Shown here: positions 18,597 to 26,739 of the stretch, piece after piece
Numbering within the stretch: position 1 is the first letter of the stretch
How the letters are laid out: each line of letters starts with the position of its first letter
NCBI GenBank assembly: GCA_964564025.1
Contig: CAZLZO010000005.1
Coordinates: 7,037 to 71,036, forward strand
Reading direction: 5' to 3'
Length of the DNA: 64,000 nt
Source of the DNA: DRYM01 sp964564025
GTDB lineage: Archaea; Thermoproteota; Thermoprotei_A; EX4484-217-1
Position numbers and translations under genes: made by a program
The notes under the pieces: generated by a model
Seen by the model: the letters and a program-made list of their open reading frames with translations, nothing else
Database searches by the model: none
Told to the model about the DNA's origin: nothing

Positions 18597-21500
18597 CTAA
18601 GCCACTATAGTTATAACGTACTTTTCTCCTTCTATGTCCCATTCTTTAGTGTATCCTTTCTTCGTTTTCTCCTTTTCAACACTTATTTTCAGCTTTTTAG
18701 CTCTAACTTCTTCTGCTATGAAGTTCCTCCATTTTTCAAGCATTTCCATGGATTGTTTATCAGGAGTTATGATTAATGCTTCAATAAATGCTTCTACGGG
18801 TAAGTCGAGCTCCTTTCTCATGTACTGTATTCTCCTAACGATGTCCCTTGCTAAACCTTCAGCAGCAGCTTCGTAATCTATCCTTATGTCTAAAAGTATC
18901 TTTCCTTTATCAAAGTTTTGAAGTATGTAATGTTCTGAAGGTTTCTCTAAGATCTCTACGTACTCGTGTGTTATAACATGTTTTTCTCCGTTTATTTCGA
19001 ATTCAAAGTAGCCTTTTTCTAAAATGTTCTTAATTACTTCACTTTCTTTCTCCTTAAGTATTTCTAAAACTTCCCTTGTTTTATCTTTAAACATTGGCCC
19101 TATTTTTGAGAAAACTGGTCTTATTTCATAGCTAATGTATTTTCCTATTTCACTTAACTTTTTAACACTGACGTTTTTAACATTAATTTGCGATTTTACA
19201 ACATCTTTCACGTAAGTTAGTAGTTTATGTAGTTTTTCATCGTCGCTTAGAACAATTATTTCCGGTAAGGGCTGTCTTATCTTTATACCTGCTTTCATTC
19301 TAGCTGCAGCTCCTACTTCAACAATTTTCTTAGCTAATGCCATTGCCTCCTCAAGTTCTGCACTTATTAGTTTCTCATTAACTTTAGGCCATTCTAACAT
19401 GTGAACACTTTCTGGAGAGTCTTTTTCAGCTGGGAGAATGAATTTTCTATAAAGTTCTTCAGCTATAAATGGAGTTACGGGTGCAAGTATTTGTAAAAGA
19501 GTCTTTAAGACAGTGTATAATGTTGAGTATGCAGCTATCTTATCGGGATCTTCAGCTTCAACCCAAACTCTCCTCCTTATCAGTCTAATGTACCAGTGGC
19601 TTAAATCTTCAATTATGAACTCTCTTATTCTCCTAACAGCTTCATGAACATATGTTTTCTCGAACTTTTCAGTAACGTACTTGACGAGGTTATTTAGTCT
19701 TGAGAGAACCCATTTGTCCTCGACTCTAAGATTGCTTAGTACTTTCTCTAAAGGCCACTTTTCAGGATCAAAATTGTCGAGACTCATATATGTTGATGCG
19801 AAGACGAAAATGTTCCAAAGTATGTTTAGGTCTCTAAATGTTAAGTCAAGTTTTTTCCAAGCAAACCTAATGTCCTCCCATATGGTGTTTTGTAAAACCC
19901 AGAATCTTAATGTATCAGCTCCATATTTTTCAACAACTTCATCCGCTGAAACAAAGTTTCCTAAGCTTTTATGCATTTCTCTACCTTTTTCATCCAACAT
20001 ATAACCGTGTACTAAGACTCTTTTGTATGGTGCTTTTCCGAAACCTAAAATACCGGATCTTAAGAGACTAAAGAACCATCCTGCAAGTTGGTCGTGACCT
20101 TCAACTATGAAGTCTACTGGAAACAGTCTTTCAAAGAGTCTTTTGTTTTTAGGATAGGCTAGACTTGCGAAAAATGCTACTCCACTATCAAACCATACAT
20201 CCAGTACGTCTGGTACTCTATGCATTATTCCGCTACATTTCGGGCACTTAAGCTTTACTTTGTCTATCCAGGGCTTATGTAGATCGCTTATTTCAAAATC
20301 GCTTTTAGCTAGCTTTTTCAATTCATTAACGCTTTCCGGAATGACCTTATACCCGCATTTTTCACATTCCCATACGGGTAACGGTATTCCCCAGTATCTT
20401 TGTCTAGAAATTACCCAGTCTCTAAGTTCTTTTAGCCAGTTTCTCTCCCTTTCCTTAGCCCAATCAGGTATCCACTCTACTTTTTCAGCTTCCTCAATCA
20501 TTTTATCTTTAAGTTTAGTTACTGTAATGTACCATTGCTCTGTGGCTCTGAGAACTAATGGTGTTTTGCATCTCCAACAAACCGGGTATTTGTGAACTAT
20601 TTTTTCCTCAAAAAGTAAGAATCCTTTTCTTCTTAAGTCTTCTATTATGTACTTGTTTGCTTGTCTGAAATGTTTACCAGCGTACTTGCCTGCGTCTTTA
20701 ACCATAATTCCTTTCTCATCAACTAAGCTAACTACTGGTATTCCGTATCTTTGAGCGATAATGAAGTCTTCTTCTCCATGGCCTGGAGCTGAATGGACAA
20801 GACCTGTTCCTTCGTATGGAGTTACAAATTCTGAAAGAACCACTTTATGTGTTTTCATGCTCCTGTATTTTCTTTGTGCATCCACTTCCTCAAGTAGGGG
20901 AGGTATGTAGCGTAATCCCTCAAGGTCTTTACCTTTAACTTTAGCTATGATCTTTGGTTTCTCACCTAACTTGGAAAATACGGGTTCAAGTCTTACTTCA
21001 GCTAGGATGAGTCTTTCCCCTTTAAATTCTACTTCAACATAATTCATTTCGGGATGAACCATTACAGCTAAATTTGCTGGAAGAGTCCATGGGGTAGTAG
21101 TCCAGATTAGTAAGTACTTATTTTTCTCGCCTTCAATAGGGAATTTAACGAATATTGAGGGGTCCTCAATATCCCTATATTCCTGAACTTCATAGTCTGC
21201 TAGAACTGTTTCGCATCTGGGACACCACCACACAACCTTAACTCCTTTCTTAAGCAGACCCTGTTCCTGAACCTTCTTTATAAGCCACCATCCTGACTCA
21301 ATGTATTCGGGTTTTAAAGTGTAGTAGGGGTTGTTCCAGTCCATGCTAACTCCTAGTCTTTCAAAACGTCTACTCATAAGCTTTGCATTTGTTAAAGCAA
21401 GGTTCATGCATTCTTTAACAAACTTTTCAACACCAACCTTACTTACTATTTCCTTTTTACTTTTTAATCCGAGTTTCTTCTCTACAGCAACTTCAATGGG

Positions 21501-21779
21501 TAATCCGTGGGTATCGTACCCTGGTTGATCCCATACGAAACGTCTTCTCATACGTTGAAATCTTATAACTAAGTCTTTAAGCACCTTATTCCAAGCAGTA
21601 CCAATATGTGGTACATCGCTTGATGGGTAAGGTGGCCCGTCGAGGAAATAGAATTTCGGCTTATCTTTAAGTAGCTCCCTTATTCTTTCGTATATTCTAT
21701 TTTCTTTCCAGAATTTCAGTATTCTTTCCTCAACTTCAATAGGTCTGTATTGCTTATCTATCTTGCCTACTTTCCCCAA
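18597..21779 (-). CDS. ileS: Isoleucyl-tRNA synthetase
   Basis: Class I synthetase of 1060 residues. Landmarks: DGPPYPSSDVPHIGTAWNKV (about 48-67, HIGH-type), the editing domain with TTTPWTLPANLAV, the zinc-type pairs CPRCE, CWRCKT, CEKCGY and CPKCSG, the conserved WFDSGVAFFASL and GHDQLAGWFFS region, and the KMSKS-type motif MHKSLGNFV. A long C-terminal anticodon-binding and tail region follows. The TTG at 21779 has GGTG about 7 nt upstream. Length fits archaeal IleRS. Confidence 0.95.
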   Translation of the reverse strand: MGKVGKIDKQYRPIEVEERILKFWKENRIYERIRELLKDKPKFYFLDGPPYPSSDVPHIGTAWNKVLKDLVIRFQRMRRRFVWDQPGYDTHGLPIEVAVEKKLGLKSKKEIVSKVGVEKFVKECMNLALTNAKLMSRRFERLGVSMDWNNPYYTLKPEYIESGWWLIKKVQEQGLLKKGVKVVWWCPRCETVLADYEVQEYRDIEDPSIFVKFPIEGEKNKYLLIWTTTPWTLPANLAVMVHPEMNYVEVEFKGERLILAEVRLEPVFSKLGEKPKIIAKVKGKDLEGLRYIPPLLEEVDAQRKYRSMKTHKVVLSEFVTPYEGTGLVHSAPGHGEEDFIIAQRYGIPVVSLVDEKGIMVKDAGKYAGKHFRQANKYIIEDLRRKGFLLFEEKIVHKYPVCWRCKTPLVLRATEQWYITVTKLKDKMIEEAEKVEWIPDWAKERERNWLKELRDWVISRQRYWGIPLPVWECEKCGYKVIPESVNELKKLAKSDFEISDLHKPWIDKVKLKCPKCSGIMHRVPDVLDVWFDSGVAFFASLAYPKNKRLFERLFPVDFIVEGHDQLAGWFFSLLRSGILGFGKAPYKRVLVHGYMLDEKGREMHKSLGNFVSADEVVEKYGADTLRFWVLQNTIWEDIRFAWKKLDLTFRDLNILWNIFVFASTYMSLDNFDPEKWPLEKVLSNLRVEDKWVLSRLNNLVKYVTEKFEKTYVHEAVRRIREFIIEDLSHWYIRLIRRRVWVEAEDPDKIAAYSTLYTVLKTLLQILAPVTPFIAEELYRKFILPAEKDSPESVHMLEWPKVNEKLISAELEEAMALAKKIVEVGAAARMKAGIKIRQPLPEIIVLSDDEKLHKLLTYVKDVVKSQINVKNVSVKKLSEIGKYISYEIRPVFSKIGPMFKDKTREVLEILKEKESEVIKNILEKGYFEFEINGEKHVITHEYVEILEKPSEHYILQNFDKGKILLDIRIDYEAAAEGLARDIVRRIQYMRKELDLPVEAFIEALIITPDKQSMEMLEKWRNFIAEEVRAKKLKISVEKEKTKKGYTKEWDIEGEKYVITIVA

Positions 21780-21835
21780 ACCATAAACACCTTACACACT
21801 ATAGCTCAGACATTAATGATTGAAGAAGGAACATA

Positions 21836-22084
21836 TTAACTTTTATGAGAGGGGAGCACTATTTCTACTTCATCTACTTTGAACTTTAGCCTGAATCTTT
21901 TAGAAAGTTCTGTTTCTAAGTTTTTAGGGTCAACTTTAATGTTCCTTATTTCTACGAATCTAAATTCAGGTACTACTTCACTTTTAATCTCTTTAACGCT
22001 ACTGAACTTGTTTCTAAGGAAGTTTATAATTTCCCTGTACTCTTCATCATCGTATGTAGTGAAGTATATTCTATAAATCCTCAT
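21836..22084 (-). CDS. Hypothetical protein (82 aa)
   Basis: Not recognised. It has 82 residues with an alternating beta-alpha-beta look (MRIYRIYFTTYDDEEY..., then FRFVEIRNIKV, then a C-terminal KVDEVEIVLPS strand), no membrane helix and no cysteines. It begins with ATG and sits 56 nt upstream of ileS on the same strand, so it may be co-transcribed with it. Codon use looks normal, which supports a real gene. Confidence 0.6.
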   Translation of the reverse strand: MRIYRIYFTTYDDEEYREIINFLRNKFSSVKEIKSEVVPEFRFVEIRNIKVDPKNLETELSKRFRLKFKVDEVEIVLPSHKS

Positions 22085-22187
22085 TACCTTAGCACCTAAA
22101 TGCTAGTATCTAAGAGTTTTTAGCATAGTATACGTAATTATTTTATTCTAGTTAAGTTTTAAGTTAGGAACATGTAGGGGTTAAGAT

Positions 22188-22403
22188 ATGTCTAAGAGGG
22201 AAGCTAAAAAGCGCAGAAAGAGAGCCAAGGAAAAACCTAGACATGTCGGGAAACTTGTGATTAAGAGGTTTGAGGAGAAAATGTTCCAAGCAGGTTTATG
22301 GATCATGTTTATTGCTTCAGCAAGCATAGTTATAGTGTCTATTATTGCATTGATGTGGTTTTTCCTTACAGAAGCTAATTTCAGCGAAATTCTCAAAATA
22401 TAG
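22188..22403 (+). CDS. Small single-pass membrane protein (71 aa)
   Basis: Not recognised. The first 35 residues are strongly basic (SKREAKKRRKRAKEKPRH), followed by one hydrophobic helix (about 38-61, AGLWIMFIASASIVIVSIIAL), so a type with a positively charged cytoplasmic N-terminus anchored in the membrane is likely. AGGGGTTAAG precedes the ATG. The C-terminal codons abut a C/D guide RNA gene encoded on the other strand. Confidence 0.65.
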   Translation: MSKREAKKRRKRAKEKPRHVGKLVIKRFEEKMFQAGLWIMFIASASIVIVSIIALMWFFLTEANFSEILKI

Positions 22404-22404
22404 C

Positions 22405-22453
22405 TCAGATCATGAATGGTTCTTCACGTTTCCGAACTCGGCAAAATCATCAT
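22405..22453 (-). ncRNA. Box C/D guide sRNA (candidate 1)
   Basis: Read on the minus strand: box C ATGATGA (22453-22447), a 12-nt guide TTTTGCCGAGTT, box D' CGGA, a 3-nt spacer, box C' GTGAAGA, a 12-nt guide ACCATTCATGAT and box D CTGA (22408-22405). Boxes C and D are perfect and the spacing is that of archaeal C/D sRNAs. A TATA-like TTTTATATT (22481-22489) lies about 30 nt upstream. The first guide is complementary to AACTCGGCAAAA, which I recall as a conserved 23S rRNA segment; the second matches CATGAATGG of the 23S domain IV region. Target assignments are from memory. Confidence 0.75.
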
Positions 22454-22477
22454 CGCCCGTAGAAACTCTGCAGAAAC

Positions 22478-22490
22478 ATCAATATAAAAC
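22478..22490 (-). promoter_or_regulatory. TATA box for the C/D guide sRNA
   Basis: On the minus strand GTTTTATATTG lies with its centre about 33 nt upstream of box C, the distance expected if transcription starts a few bases before box C near 22458. Pattern-based prediction. Confidence 0.5.
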
Positions 22491-22578
22491 TCCCGCACTT
22501 AAAGGGGGAGATTTTAAAAGGTAACACCTATTACTTAGATTTCTCAGTAAGAACCATTAGGGGAGGTGAAACATATAC

Positions 22579-22677
22579 ATGGGTGGTAGACAAAGAACAA
22601 CACTATTCATGGGGTTAGGAGAGACTAAGAAAGAGGAGAAGGAAAAAACTAAGGGTAAAAAGAAAAAGAAGAAATAA
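22579..22677 (+). CDS. Very small basic protein (32 aa), possibly an eS25-like N-terminus
   Basis: The ORF has an excellent ribosome-binding site (GGGAGGTG, 22561-22568) 10 nt before the ATG and a TATA-like ATTTTAAAAG about 60 nt upstream, so it is probably translated. The 32 residues begin MGGRQRTTLF and end in a lysine-rich tail (KTKGKKKKKK). The MGG start and basic tail recall the N-terminus of ribosomal protein eS25, but the winged-helix domain is missing. A weakly similar stretch (INLYSVLSEQFNSIRMLK) is readable in another frame just downstream, so a frameshifted or truncated eS25 cannot be excluded. Confidence 0.45.
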   Translation: MGGRQRTTLFMGLGETKKEEKEKTKGKKKKKK

Positions 22678-22807
22678 ACACGGTTCAACTAGTTTCTTAA
22701 TGATTAACTTATACAGTGTTTTATCTGAGCAATTTAACTCGATAAGAATGCTTAAATAAGTTTCTAAATGTTTTCATATTAAGAATAAGGGTAATGGTTG
22801 ATACTTA

Positions 22808-23674
22808 TTGTTGAAACAATCTTTTCCATATCCTCCTCCAAGACGTAAGGCTTACTTAGCTATAGCTATACCTTCAAGCACAGTTTCTAATGAGCCAACA
22901 TTACAGCTTAAAACAATAAAAGTAGGTTTTATTGCTAGAGCTGCTTCAATACATAGAGTCGATGAAATTATAGTTTATAAGGATAAGCCTCATAGTGAAA
23001 GCGATGGTGAATTAATTGTCGATATTTTAGAGTATTTGAGGACGCCGCCATATCTTAGAAAACTTGTTGTTCCTCTTAAACAGAATTTAAAATATGTTGG
23101 AATATTGCCTCCGCTGCAAACACCTAATCATCCGCAAACTAAAGCTATAAAACCTGGCGATATTAGGGAAGGTGTTATTGTAAATGTCAGTAGAGGGAAG
23201 GTTCTTGTAGAAATAGGTGTAAATAAGCCAGTAACGGTTAAGTTTAGGAAGGGTCTTAGAAAAGGGGATTTAGTAATAGTTAAAATAGTTAAAATTAAAC
23301 CTAGAATTCTTGGAGAACTCATTTCATTTGAGGAAGTCCCGTTTTACTTTGGATACAACATTTCATATTATGACTCGCTTTCTGAAGTAATAAGGGAAAA
23401 ATGGGATTTAAAAATAGCCACATCGAAATATGGTGAGCCTATTAGCTTGAACAAATTAAGGGAGAAATGTGCTAAAGCCTCCTCTATTCTAATAGCTTTT
23501 GGTGCGCCAAAAGAGGGCCTCTGGGATATAGCAGCTAGAGAGGGATTCATTCTTAACGAAGAATTTGATATGGTATTAAACACTATACCTTACCAAGGAG
23601 TTGAAGTTATTAGAACAGAAGAAGCAATACACGCCACGTTAGAGCTTTTCTCCTTAATAAACAACATTCTATAG
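22808..23674 (+). CDS. SPOUT-fold RNA methyltransferase (DUF171/COG2106 family)
   Basis: The 288 residues match the archaeal/eukaryotic family of putative SPOUT methyltransferases that carry an inserted OB-like domain. The N-terminal AYLAIAIPSSTVSNEPTLQLKT region and HRVDEIIVYKD form the first half of the knot fold; residues about 110-160 (IREGVIVNVSRGKVLVEIG) are the insert; ILIAFGAPKEGLWDIA and FDMVLNTIPYQGVEVIRTEE form the SAM-binding knot. Members usually lie just upstream of uL3 in archaea, as here, and relatives modify rRNA. TTG start at 22808, with a second TTG next to it. Confidence 0.85.
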   Translation: MLKQSFPYPPPRRKAYLAIAIPSSTVSNEPTLQLKTIKVGFIARAASIHRVDEIIVYKDKPHSESDGELIVDILEYLRTPPYLRKLVVPLKQNLKYVGILPPLQTPNHPQTKAIKPGDIREGVIVNVSRGKVLVEIGVNKPVTVKFRKGLRKGDLVIVKIVKIKPRILGELISFEEVPFYFGYNISYYDSLSEVIREKWDLKIATSKYGEPISLNKLREKCAKASSILIAFGAPKEGLWDIAAREGFILNEEFDMVLNTIPYQGVEVIRTEEAIHATLELFSLINNIL

Positions 23675-24145
23675 TTGTTTAGGAACTATTCTCACTTTCC
23701 ACATGTACTTTCTCTGAGAAATATTGGTGAAACCGTAAATGAGTATTCAGATGGGGAAATATGTTAGAATAACTATTAGCATTTAATGTTAGAAGAGTGT
23801 TCCTCATTATCTTTTCCTATTCAATATTATTGCAAAAGCAGAGCTAGCAATCCCCTATACTATAGCAACAATAATGATAGGACTAGGGAAAAATTAAATT
23901 GAAGAAGGTTCTTTTACGAAACTTATAGGTTCAACAAAGCTCTTTATCTTTAGCAATCTACTATCTACTATGGGTTTCCGTATTCAGCATTGGAAGGTTA
24001 CTTTATGCTGCTATGGTGTTAAATCGTTGTCTTTCTTCTTAAGTGTAATGTTAATGCTATGTAGCATTTGTGATGCTTTAGATGCGTGCTGAAAAAGATA
24101 GGTAATGTGTTCTTTACGTGATTAAGGGTTTGTGGAAGCATAGAC
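23675..24145. other. Long intergenic stretch, possible gene relic
   Basis: No intact gene is visible between the SPOUT methyltransferase and the uL3 promoter. Short hydrophobic runs can be read in different plus-strand frames, for example IIAKAELAIPYTIATIMIGL (about 23827-23886) and, in another frame further on, LAIYYLLWVSVFSIGRLLYA (about 23953-24012). That pattern would fit the remains of a membrane protein gene broken by frameshifts, but no family is identifiable. No tRNA or convincing guide RNA was found. Confidence 0.3.
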
Positions 24146-24178
24146 CTTATAAACCAGTTTCTACCCATAAATCCAAGC
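24146..24178 (+). promoter_or_regulatory. Promoter of the uL3 ribosomal superoperon
   Basis: CTTATAAAC (24146-24154) is a good archaeal TATA box with GACC upstream. A start site about 25 nt further gives a leader of roughly 20-25 nt before the uL3 ATG. Pattern-based. Confidence 0.55.
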
Positions 24179-24200
24179 GACCCTTTTAGGGTGTAGCGGA

Positions 24201-25226
24201 ATGGGTGCAAGAAAAAAGCATGCGCCACGTCGAGGTAGTCTTGGGCTTAGGCCTCGTAAGAGAGCTTCGAGAATAGTACCTAGGGTTAGGTCTTGGCCTG
24301 ATCCTGAACTTCCCCAGCCTAGACTATTGGGTTTTGCAGCTTACAAGGCAGGTATGACGCATGTCCTTATGGTTGATGACAGGCTGCACACGAGAACTCA
24401 TGGTCAAGAAATTTTCAAGCCTGTCACAGTTCTTGATGCTCCTCCACTTTATATTTTAGCTATTAGAGCATACTCCATACATCCCGTGAAAGGACTTTAT
24501 GCTCTTACTGAGGCTTGGACTACTCCTCCAAAAGAGCTAGAGGTAATAAGGAAGGTCCATCCCTTACCTGAAAAGCTTAATCCGGAATCTAAACTTAAAA
24601 TTATTGAGGAAAATTTAGAGAAAATAGTTGATTTAAGAGTTTTAGCTGCAACACAACCTAAGCTTGCAGGAGGTATTCCGAAGAAGAAACCGGACATTTT
24701 AGAAATAAGGATTGGTGGAGGATCAATAGAGGATAGGTTGAAATATGCTGTAGAAATTCTTGGCAAAGAAGTTCACGTAAGAGATGTTTTTGAAGAAGGA
24801 ATGTTCGTTGACGTAATAGGCGTAACTAAGGGTCATGGATTCCAAGGAGTAATTAAAAGGTTTGGCGTTAAAGAGCTGCCGAGATGGCACAAGCATAGGA
24901 AAGGTAGTAGAAGAATAGGTGCTAGAAGCCCAGGTTTCGGAACAGTAAGTGAAACTCCACAACCAGGTCAAATGGGGTTCCATAGGAGAACAGAGTACAA
25001 TAAGAGAATATTGAAAATAGGCGATAATGGATTAGAGGTAACTCCCGCAGGAGGATTTATAAATTACGGAGTAGTTAAGGGGCCCTACATTTTACTTGAG
25101 GGCTCCATAATAGGGCCTAGAAAAAGACTTATAGTACTTAGGTATCCTGTTAGGCCACCACCATATATACCGTCTCATCCGCCGAAAATAACGTATATTA
25201 GTCTTGAAAGTAAGCAAGGTGTTTAA
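24201..25226 (+). CDS. rpl3: Ribosomal protein uL3
   Basis: Large-subunit protein near the peptidyl transferase centre. The 341 residues follow the archaeal/eukaryotic form with the signature VTKGHGFQGVIKRFGVK (about 207-223) and the tryptophan-containing extension PRWHKHRKGSRRIGARSPG that reaches towards the active centre. It is the first gene of the superoperon; uL4 begins 2 nt after its stop. Confidence 0.97.
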   Translation: MGARKKHAPRRGSLGLRPRKRASRIVPRVRSWPDPELPQPRLLGFAAYKAGMTHVLMVDDRLHTRTHGQEIFKPVTVLDAPPLYILAIRAYSIHPVKGLYALTEAWTTPPKELEVIRKVHPLPEKLNPESKLKIIEENLEKIVDLRVLAATQPKLAGGIPKKKPDILEIRIGGGSIEDRLKYAVEILGKEVHVRDVFEEGMFVDVIGVTKGHGFQGVIKRFGVKELPRWHKHRKGSRRIGARSPGFGTVSETPQPGQMGFHRRTEYNKRILKIGDNGLEVTPAGGFINYGVVKGPYILLEGSIIGPRKRLIVLRYPVRPPPYIPSHPPKITYISLESKQGV

Positions 25227-25228
25227 GT

Positions 25229-26056
25229 ATGGTTTATGAAATACTTGTCCCCTTATCTAAACCTTTAGTTGAAATTCCTGGCAAGCTAAAGGTTTATGAT
25301 CTTGAGGGTAAGGAAGCCGCAAAAATAAAAACTCCTCCACTATTCTATGTACCTGTTAGAATAGATTTGATTAGGAGAGCTTTTCTTTCGGCATTTACTG
25401 CTAGACTTCAGCCTAAAGGAAGAGATCTTATGGCTGGTAAGAGAACTTCCGCAGAAAGCTTAGGTGTAGGTTTAGGATTAGCTAGAATACCTAGGCAAAA
25501 AGGAGGTATTCGTGGAAGATTCGTTGTGAGCACTGTAGGTGGTAGGAGAGCTTTTCCTCCAACTCCTGAAAAGAAAATCCATGAGGAAATAAATAAGAAG
25601 GAAAGAAGATTAGCCATAGTGAGTGCATTAGCTGCTACAGCAATAAAATACTACGTTGCAAACAGGGGTCATAGAGTGGAAAGCGTACCTCAAATACCTA
25701 TGGTTGTAATTGACGATGTTGTTAAAATAGATAGTACGCAGAAGCTTAAAGAGGCTCTTAAAAAACTTGGCTTATGGGATGATGTTGTTAGGGCACAAGA
25801 GGGAACTAAGATAAGAGCTGGAAAGGGGAAAATGAGGGGGAGGAGATATAGGACTCCGACAAGCGTACTTTTTGTTGTCCACGAAAAAGAACCACTAATA
25901 AAAGCTGCTAGAAATCTTCCTGGAGTCACCGTTGTTGAAGCAAGATATCTAAGTGTTCTTCATTTAGCCCCTGGCGGTGTTCCTGGAAGGTTAACCGTGT
26001 ATACTCCTAAAGCTTTAGAGGAATTAAGTGAAAGGTTTAAGGTGAATATGTTATGA
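25229..26056 (+). CDS. rpl4: Ribosomal protein uL4
   Basis: Lines the exit tunnel. The 275 residues include the long internal loop (RQKGGIRGRFVVSTVGGRRA, about 90-109) that reaches the tunnel and the C-terminal VVEARYLSVLHLAPGG. The last 4 nt overlap the uL23 start (ATGTTATGA arrangement), indicating coupled translation. Confidence 0.97.
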   Translation: MVYEILVPLSKPLVEIPGKLKVYDLEGKEAAKIKTPPLFYVPVRIDLIRRAFLSAFTARLQPKGRDLMAGKRTSAESLGVGLGLARIPRQKGGIRGRFVVSTVGGRRAFPPTPEKKIHEEINKKERRLAIVSALAATAIKYYVANRGHRVESVPQIPMVVIDDVVKIDSTQKLKEALKKLGLWDDVVRAQEGTKIRAGKGKMRGRRYRTPTSVLFVVHEKEPLIKAARNLPGVTVVEARYLSVLHLAPGGVPGRLTVYTPKALEELSERFKVNML

Positions 26057-26316
26057 GCGAATTAACCACAATACTTCTGAGACCCGTAAGTACGGAGAAG
26101 GCGCTGTTAAAAATAGAGAGAGAAAACACTATAGTCTTTATTGTAGATAGGAAGGCAACCAAACACCAGATAAAGCAGGCTTTTGAAAAACTCTTCGAAG
26201 TAAAAGTTGCTAAAGTAAACACTCATATTACACCTAGAGGAGATAAAGTAGCTTACATAAAGTTAAAGCCTGAATATAGTGCTAGCGAAGTAGCAACAAG
26301 ACTTGGAATACTTTAG
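26053..26316 (+). CDS. rpl23: Ribosomal protein uL23
   Basis: Protein at the tunnel exit and docking site for SRP. The 87 residues show RPVSTEKALLKIERENTIVFIV and the conserved VKVAKVNTHITPRGDKVAYIKL. In nearly all archaea uL2 and uS19 follow uL23. Here the next codons end, and a 144-nt spacer leads to an unknown gene. Confidence 0.96.
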   Translation: MSELTTILLRPVSTEKALLKIERENTIVFIVDRKATKHQIKQAFEKLFEVKVAKVNTHITPRGDKVAYIKLKPEYSASEVATRLGIL

Positions 26317-26397
26317 CATTTTACTTCAGCAATTAAATATAGGCTTTATAGAGAAGGCTTTTAAGGCGCAAAATATTAAAAATCATGAAGACTAAAC

Positions 26398-26436
26398 ATG
26401 GTATCTCACGAATACTCCATCCACTGTCTCCCTTAA
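26398..26436 (+). other. Possible 12-codon upstream ORF over the hairpin's 5' arm
   Basis: ATG at 26398 opens MVSHEYSIHCLP and stops at TAA 26434-26436. It covers the whole 5' arm of the 26415-26466 hairpin, so a ribosome translating it would keep the hairpin open. No strong ribosome-binding site precedes it and it may be chance; it is listed because of its exact position. Confidence 0.25.
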
Positions 26437-26466
26437 ATGTGTTGTAAGGGGGGATGGTGGATGGAG
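26415..26466 (+). promoter_or_regulatory. 20-bp hairpin sequestering a ribosome-binding site and start codon
   Basis: Bases 26415-26434 pair with 26466-26447 without interruption: 16 Watson-Crick and 4 G-U pairs, including the perfect arms CTCCATCCAC and GTGGATGGAG, around a 12-nt loop. The 3' arm contains the GGGGGG ribosome-binding site (26448-26453) and the ATG (26461) of the following gene, so translation should be blocked when it is folded. Translational control is therefore likely: opening by a bound protein, temperature, or a ribosome on the short upstream ORF. An RNA processing site is the alternative. Confidence 0.7.
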
Positions 26467-26739
26467 AAGTTAAGAAACGTTTTTCTATCTAAAATAGTTT
26501 CTGTTCTTAGAGCAATTCATGGTAGTAGGGTTCCAATAGAAATAGTGAGTGTAAGTGTTGAGAAAAGAGACAATGGAGAATATATTGTTAAAGGCGAGTA
26601 TAGACTCATTGTCTCCCGTAAAAGGAGAGGGTTTGTTGCTGTTTTGGCTGAAAATGGTGAGTTAAAAGCTTTGGAAAGGTTAGAGAGAATTTCTTGGAAG
26701 CATCCTACTTTTGAAAAAGCATCATTACTTCCAACGTAA
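26461..26739 (+). CDS. Hypothetical protein (92 aa) in the uL2-uS19 position
   Basis: Not recognised. The ATG at 26461 has AAGGGGGG 8 nt upstream; a longer frame from 26437 would start inside the hairpin loop and is less likely. The 92 residues have a helical N-terminus (MEKLRNVFLSKIVSVLRAI) followed by a probable beta-sheet (IEIVSVSVEKRDNGEYIVKG, YRLIVSRKRRGFVAVLAENG) and a final TrpLys-containing segment. No cysteines, membrane helices or nucleotide motifs are visible. It is basic. It stands exactly where uL2 and uS19 lie in other archaea, but shows no similarity to either that I can see. Confidence 0.65.
   Translation: MEKLRNVFLSKIVSVLRAIHGSRVPIEIVSVSVEKRDNGEYIVKGEYRLIVSRKRRGFVAVLAENGELKALERLERISWKHPTFEKASLLPT

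Noticed and set aside
24079..24101. Box C/D-like GTGATGC...12 nt...CTGA before the uL3 promoter
   Set aside because: Box C is imperfect and no second C'/D pair lies at the required distance on either side.
23999..24103. Small ORF starting MGFRIQHWKVT in the gap before uL3
   Set aside because: No ribosome-binding site, unusual composition (many Cys, Leu and Ser) and no similarity to a known protein.
26437..26460. Upstream ATG start for the 92-residue gene
   Set aside because: It lies in the hairpin loop on top of the ribosome-binding site; the ATG at 26461 is correctly spaced from GGGGGG.
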